NCBI GenBank assembly: GCA_023101725.1
Contig: JALJCO010012663.1
Span: 1 to 64,000, forward strand
Reading direction: 5' to 3'
Length of the DNA stretch: 64,000 nucleotides
Origin: Atherinomorus stipes
Taxonomy: Eukaryota; Chordata; Actinopteri; Atheriniformes; Atherinidae
Below are positions 58,948 to 64,000 of this stretch, piece by piece; position 1 is the first letter of the stretch, and every line of letters starts with the position of its first letter. The notes under the pieces are model-generated. The model did not search any database and was not told the DNA's origin. It was given only the letters and a program-made list of their open reading frames with translations. Made by a program: the position numbers and the translations under genes.

Positions 58948-59329
58948 TTTCCGTAGTTTGGCAAGTTAGATTACTGTTGTATCACTCCGCTACCAAAGCG
59001 CAAACCAGCTAATTCAGATCAGCTGGCTGTTTCTCTCTTGACAACGGTTGGCTAGCATAAAAAATAGATTGCCAGCGTAAAATAGTTCCTATACTTAAAT
59101 ACATTTAGTGAGTTAAGCGGAATAAATAAAAATTTGTCATAAAATGTTTACTCTGTGGGACCATGGAATGAGTGGATCCGTGCATTATAAGGTTTTAAGG
59201 CACAACTCTGTGTCGAGCTTAATAATTTAACTTAATAATCTTAAACAAATGCATTGTAAGCATGTAAGATGTTTGTGGCAAAAACTTTCATTTTAAGCTT
59301 GACTACATATGCCATATCAAGCCTCATTT
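58948..59329. other. unannotated
   Basis: No feature recognised. Confidence 0.4.
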
Positions 59330-60121
59330 TTAAAGGAGTGATGACATAGCAGTTAAAAACTAGTTTATGTTGTTGGCATTACTGCATATGTAAATACTCC
59401 AAAGAAAAAAAACGGCATTTTTTACAGCGGAGTATTGTTTTGAAACGCCAGACCTCACTTCCTCAGTAATACAGTTGGGTCCGGTGATGATATGGAGCTT
59501 TACCCGGGGACCACGTTGACTTCATTTTGATTGGCTATACCTTATTTGGCTATGACCTTATTTGGAGAATCTAGGTCAAGCTGCGGTCGGAGTTTGCTAA
59601 AGGCTAACTGCTAGCAACATGGGCACTTCAGACAGTGAGCTACGTTTATCAGACAAGACAGCATTTAGAAAAATAAATAAACTTACAGGTAATGACAAGG
59701 TTGTGGCCCCCTCCCTCAGTGTTGCTGCAGAAGTTTTCTTTTAAATCCATTTGTTTGAAAATCCAGACCTGACTGCACAGAAGTTACTACTAGCTCCATA
59801 CACGAAGCTGAATCAGACAGGGAGGGGAGGGGGGAGCGGACGGTGCATAGACCGTTAGGAGAGAGAGAGGGGGGGGGCGCTGTTTACTTGATAGTGTGCT
59901 CTTATTGGAGCAATTCAATTACGTAGAATGATAGAATTACGTAGAATGATAAGCTGCTGTCTGATTCAACTGTTTCTGAGCAGAGAGACAAAGCTGACAA
60001 ACCATAAACAGGAACTGTGATTCTCACTCTGGACATTCACATGGCCTCATCAGTGCACAACAGATCATATTATACACCCAAAACCCCAGAAAAGTGAAAT
60101 TTGATGTCATGGCACCTTTAA
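59330..60121 (-). mobile_element. TTAA-flanked element family gamma, copy 2
   Basis: TTAA at 59330-59333 and 60118-60121; ends AGGAGTGATGACATAGC and the inverted AGGTGCCATGACATCAAATT. It is the reverse complement of copy 1 over its whole length, including the segment around AACATGGGCACTTCAGACAG, and about 110 bp longer. The two copies form a large inverted repeat with about 3.5 kb between them. Confidence 0.75.
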
Positions 60122-61515
60122 ATGGACTTCAGAGGCCAGCTGTTGTTTGTAGCCAGTAGACACGTCACTCAACACTTGAAAAAAAACAATACATAAATAT
60201 ATAAAAAATATCACATAATACATATTATGCATGTAATATTACACTCAGAGCCTGCTCAGTCCATGTCATCTTATGCGCAATGAATTCTGGGAGAAACTAG
60301 GCCGTGGAGGATCCACCACCAGTATCCTCCACTGCCTGCTGAACAGGGTGCATTTGTCAGCTGGATTCAAAGGTGACTTCCAAATTGGACAGTGCTTGGT
60401 GCACCACTGTGATGTATATAGCCGACAAATCTGCACTTCAAAGTGTGCAGACCCTGAACTGACACACAGCTTATGAAGAAGGAGAGTAACTCACTCGTTC
60501 CTTTCAGTATTACATGAACAGCCAGTTTCTCTGGCTTCTCTTCCCCTCCTGTTGCCAAAGCATTTTTGACCTCACTAAAAGGGGGACACGTCCAGGTAAA
60601 AGAGGACAAGTGGTCAACCTATGGCAAGTTGACAAGCAAAGTATCTCCAGTCATGTCTTTGGTTTATAAACTGTAATATAGGTTTGAGAAGCCAGCCGGT
60701 GCTTGACTCAATAACAAAAGCCATCAGTATCTCACAGCATTCTATTCTTTGTCACATTTATTTATATTTCAGAGATGCCTCATAAGATTTCTATCCAGAT
60801 TTTATTTATATCCACATAGTCAAATTCAAGATTGTTTTTGGGGGGCCATAATTGTTTGTATTGAGATATAACATGTACATTAACTACAGGGCGGTAGTCC
60901 GTCATCTCAGGACAGCTTGGGTGTGAAAATATTCAACTCCTTCCTGTGTCTCTTTTTTCCTTCTTGCAGAAGAGATCCTTGGACTCATGTTTGGCCTAAA
61001 GATGGCAGTAATGATCCACCGGAGCAGTCCGTGGAGGCAGGCAGGAGGCACGTTGCAACAGCGACAGTCTCATAGGTTAATTACACAGCACTCTCATGCC
61101 AGGGAACGTGATCATTCAAACAGTATCTAACTGGATGGAAGCGCAGTGAGGAATAGAGAGATAAACAGAACATGAAAGAGAGACAGACAGAAAGAGAGAG
61201 AGAGGGCAGGTAAAGGAAAAAAAGAGGCAACTTTTGTTTTGCTTGATAATAAGTGTGTCACCGTGTTTGCCTGCTAATCATCACCCCCACTCAATATGTT
61301 GCTACAGTTTCTCTGCCTCCTTTTCTGTCTCTGTCCACACGATTACACACAAGACATGGAAAATCAGGATCAACCGATTTAAACACAACCCACTGACCTA
61401 TCTTTAGAAGGGCTGATGGGGATTGAAGTTGAATCTTCAGAATATATTTTTCCCCCCACACATCCATCTTCATACAAATCTGTATTTCACCAAAGATCTA
61501 GACTATAGTCAGTCA
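60122..61515. other. mostly unique DNA
   Basis: No confident gene. A strong acceptor-like tract CTCTTTTTTCCTTCTTGCAG ends at 60969, and one plus frame stays open for 53 codons after it, without a recognisable domain. (AG)n at 61193-61206. Confidence 0.3.
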
Positions 61516-61625
61516 CTATACGGCTGAGGGTGAAGACTGCATGCTTCGCTCGTAGCAGCCCAGGGTGTATGACTTCCAGCAGATGTCAAACAGCATGAAC
61601 ACACTCGCCCCTCCAAAACCAGGAA
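61516..61625 (-). other. candidate terminal coding exon
   Basis: On the minus strand, after TTCATGTTCAG at 61626, the frame reads PGFGGASVFMLFDICWKSYT, then LGCYERSMQ and a short Ser/Pro tail to TAG at 61516-61518. The central 20 codons are mostly G- or C-ending while the surroundings are AT-rich, and the peptide mixes aromatic, Cys and charged residues as folded protein does. The protein is not recognised, and no partner exon is found in the window. Confidence 0.25.
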
Positions 61626-64000
61626 CTGAACATGAAGCCTTTTGGTTAATTAATGGTAAGACATTATTAAATGAATAGAGGGATATATAAAGAGTAGATT
61701 ACAAGAACATTGTGAATGTTTGAATTTGTTGACTGGAGGATTCTATCCACCCAAACAAATGAATTATGCAAAACATCAAGCAACTGTACATATCACGTTT
61801 TAATTTGCTGCACAATGTATTCAGACAAACTTTCTCAGTTTGTGGTTCAATTTAATCCTAAACTCTCTAAAAGCCTTACGGCTTTCTGTATCTGTTTCCT
61901 TTGTACTGAGTTTTCTTTCCATAACCAAGAAACTTCACTAGAGGTGGAGTGAGAAGAAATACTGCAAGGCAACCTATGACCACTTTTTTTTTTTTTTTTT
62001 ACATTGATTAACAGTAAACAGTGTAGTTATAAGAGACCTTAGAAGTCGGAGTTGGCCAAATAAGTCATTAATGGACTGCAGTTATGTGTCTCTTTAAAGT
62101 CTTATTGACCATTCGAAACACTTAAAGAGTACAAGTTCCATTCCCTTCTGAAGACTGGACACATATCCATACTGCACATATACTCACACACCACTGAGCG
62201 CATCAAAAGGCAGCATGAGATTCCAACTCAGCCCCCCTGGAAAATCTGCACTAAGGATGTTTGTTCATAACCGAAACATAGAAGTGTCACAATCCATTGC
62301 TGTAAATTGGGAGATGGAAATGGAAACCAGATTGAGTAGGACAGTGATCATGTAACATGATGGGAATCACGATCCATTAAGTGTAAAATGTGCAAACCAT
62401 AAGCATGTATATTTTTGTAACCCAATCATGCACATCTTAGCACTTACCATTTGAAAGAGAGAAAGAAATAGACTAGTGATAAATTGTCAAAAATGTACAG
62501 GATGGGTGTTAAACTTATGGTGTCTTACATGGAATCAGCACATTAGCAATTTCTGCCAACCTCTTATATGGGGCCAAGTCAGCGGTGTGCAGCTTGTACT
62601 GAGACATGCAATGACATCCATTACAAAACATACTGAGACACTGACCCCTTCTTCTGCAAACATATGCATTCAGTCTGTGATTCCAGCTAATGTACAGAGT
62701 ATACTTTTTCATTTAATTTGATCTTGTTTTATCCTACATCAAATGCATCGTAGCAAGCTGAACGATGATCTCGCTGCTGTGTTGTGCTGAATAAATTTGC
62801 CCCACTAAGAGGATACCTCAGTGGATATGATGGAAATAAAGTTTTGAGAATCTAAAACCACCATTGATACTAGAGTGTTGTTTCTTATTTTGACAAGAAG
62901 AATCAAAGAAGGGGGGAGAGTGAGGAGAGAGAGGGAGAGGATGAAGAGAAAAAAAGAAGACAAAGATACTCCAGATAGAAAGTAAAAGCAACAACTGTGT
63001 GAAGCAAAGAAGCCAGACAACCAGCTGCTACACCTGTGAAGAAATTGAACAAAAAACACACCACACAGCCTCTGTAAGAAAACAAATCTGGTGTTCATCA
63101 GGAGCACCTAAAATTGCTCCGTTTAGTTTTACAGATTTTTTTTTTTTTAAGAGGCGAGTTTACTTGGTATTCATTTTTTTGGTAAATTATATCATTAAAA
63201 TATGTATGAACCACTTTTGCATGCATCCTCACATTACACTGGCTCCCATAATGTAATTCCAATGTTGGCTAAATGCACCTGTGAAGTTCTCACTTCAGTG
63301 TATTCAAATTAGTTTGAACGCAAAGCAATCAAATTTCCAAGCACTCTGTGTAATCTTGCTCCAAAACTCAAAGGGGAGATTAAGATACTTACATGTACAC
63401 AAGGGGAAAAGCAAAACAATGGAGTTTTATGCATCTATCAGAAATTATGGTGGTACTCATGGGAATGAATGACCTTCTGGCTGGCTTGTATGAACACCCC
63501 CAGGTGGTTACCCTCAGATGAGATGAAGTGAGCTGCATCTCTTCAGGAAATTTAGGAAGGAAAACAATAATTTAACACTTTCTGACCCATCAGGGTTAAA
63601 CTGCAACATTTTGTTCTAAATCTGTAGATATTTTACATTCCATCAAGACATCGCATTGGGGATTCAGCATCTTGCAGTGAATCAGTACACTGATTCCTTG
63701 TAAATCTAAAGAGGTCATTAATCAAAACATCAGCTTCCACATTCTCTGTATAAGTACTCTACTATATTACAAAAAGAGATCATTACAATCTTCTTTGTGT
63801 TCCTTCAGAACACAAGGAGCCAACTCTGTCAGAGATCTCTTAGATTTGTTCACCCAAACTGAAAGTGTAGAGGAACTTTGATTTATTTTTTGTGAAATTG
63901 CATTAGGAAGAGATCTCATTAACTCCACTATGAGCAAGAGCTACAATTACTACATTACATACGCTTGAAAGGGTGTGCACTTACCATTTGATATAAACAA
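61626..64000. other. mostly unique DNA
   Basis: No confident gene. T18 tract at 61984-62001 and GA-rich stretch 62895-62965. The minus frame 62515-62712 has Cys-rich sequence without a known domain. It probably represents intronic or intergenic DNA. Confidence 0.35.

Noticed and set aside
60970..61131. Exon after the strong acceptor-like tract at 60950-60969
   Set aside because: Two plus frames stay open but neither shows coding-like composition or a domain, and no donor or upstream exon is apparent.

Overview
The window looks like intergenic or intronic DNA from a teleost fish, probably a percomorph-type genome. The evidence is the mix of degraded mobile elements: Tc1/mariner, a TcMar-ISRm11-like transposase, hAT, PIF/Harbinger, TTAA-target (piggyBac- or Kolobok-like) elements, L2/CR1/Rex1-type LINEs and an L1/Tx1-clade LINE. 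Characteristic 3' LINE tails (TTGAA- and TTGAT-type repeats after an AATAAA-like box) are also present. There are no operons, ribosome binding sites, tRNA or rRNA genes, CRISPR arrays or confident host genes. Only a few weak host-exon candidates were found (433-526, 18202-18301, 61516-61625).

The dominant feature is tandem repetition. About ten arrays, with periods of 4, 11, 12, 19, 21, 24, 39, 40, 40 and a modular 34/40/46/52 bp, cover roughly 19 kb (about 30 percent). The largest, 31031-40284, is a 9.25-kb purine-rich minisatellite. Six unrelated arrays lie nearly back to back between 20.6 and 43.0 kb. Very long open frames in these arrays (for example about 2690 codons at 31018-39090) are artefacts, because the repeat units contain no stop codon on one strand.

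Layout. 0.9-8.0 kb is a Russian-doll nest: a MITE family (TIR CAGGGCTGTC) present three times, an ISRm11-like transposase pseudogene whose catalytic-Asp segment has expanded into a 39-bp minisatellite, a hAT-like insertion with 8-bp target duplications, and a poly(A)-tailed retroposon with a 16-bp target duplication. 9.0-11.3 kb is a LINE reverse-transcriptase remnant split by a Harbinger-like element. 11.3-20 kb holds a 21-bp array, a long foldback element, a TTAA-flanked element, a hAT transposase C-terminus and low-complexity remnants. 20.6-43 kb is the minisatellite cluster. 43.3-45.2 kb carries L1/Tx1 and L2 LINE fragments. 46.5-50.2 kb is another nest (hAT-like termini enclosing a LINE tail, a second copy of the TTAA element and a separate TIR element). 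50.4 kb is a GGAT tetranucleotide array. 52.6-55.0 kb contains two Tc1 copies, one with complete inverted repeats and an intact DD34E triad in a frameshifted gene. 55.2-60.1 kb is a pair of oppositely oriented TTAA-flanked elements around another TIR element. 60.1-64 kb is mostly unique sequence.

No cooperating gene system is visible. The biology on show is transposon nesting, decay and minisatellite birth inside transposons. Family names rest on recognised protein motifs, terminal repeats and target duplications seen by eye; no database search was run. Copy numbers are array lengths divided by period.
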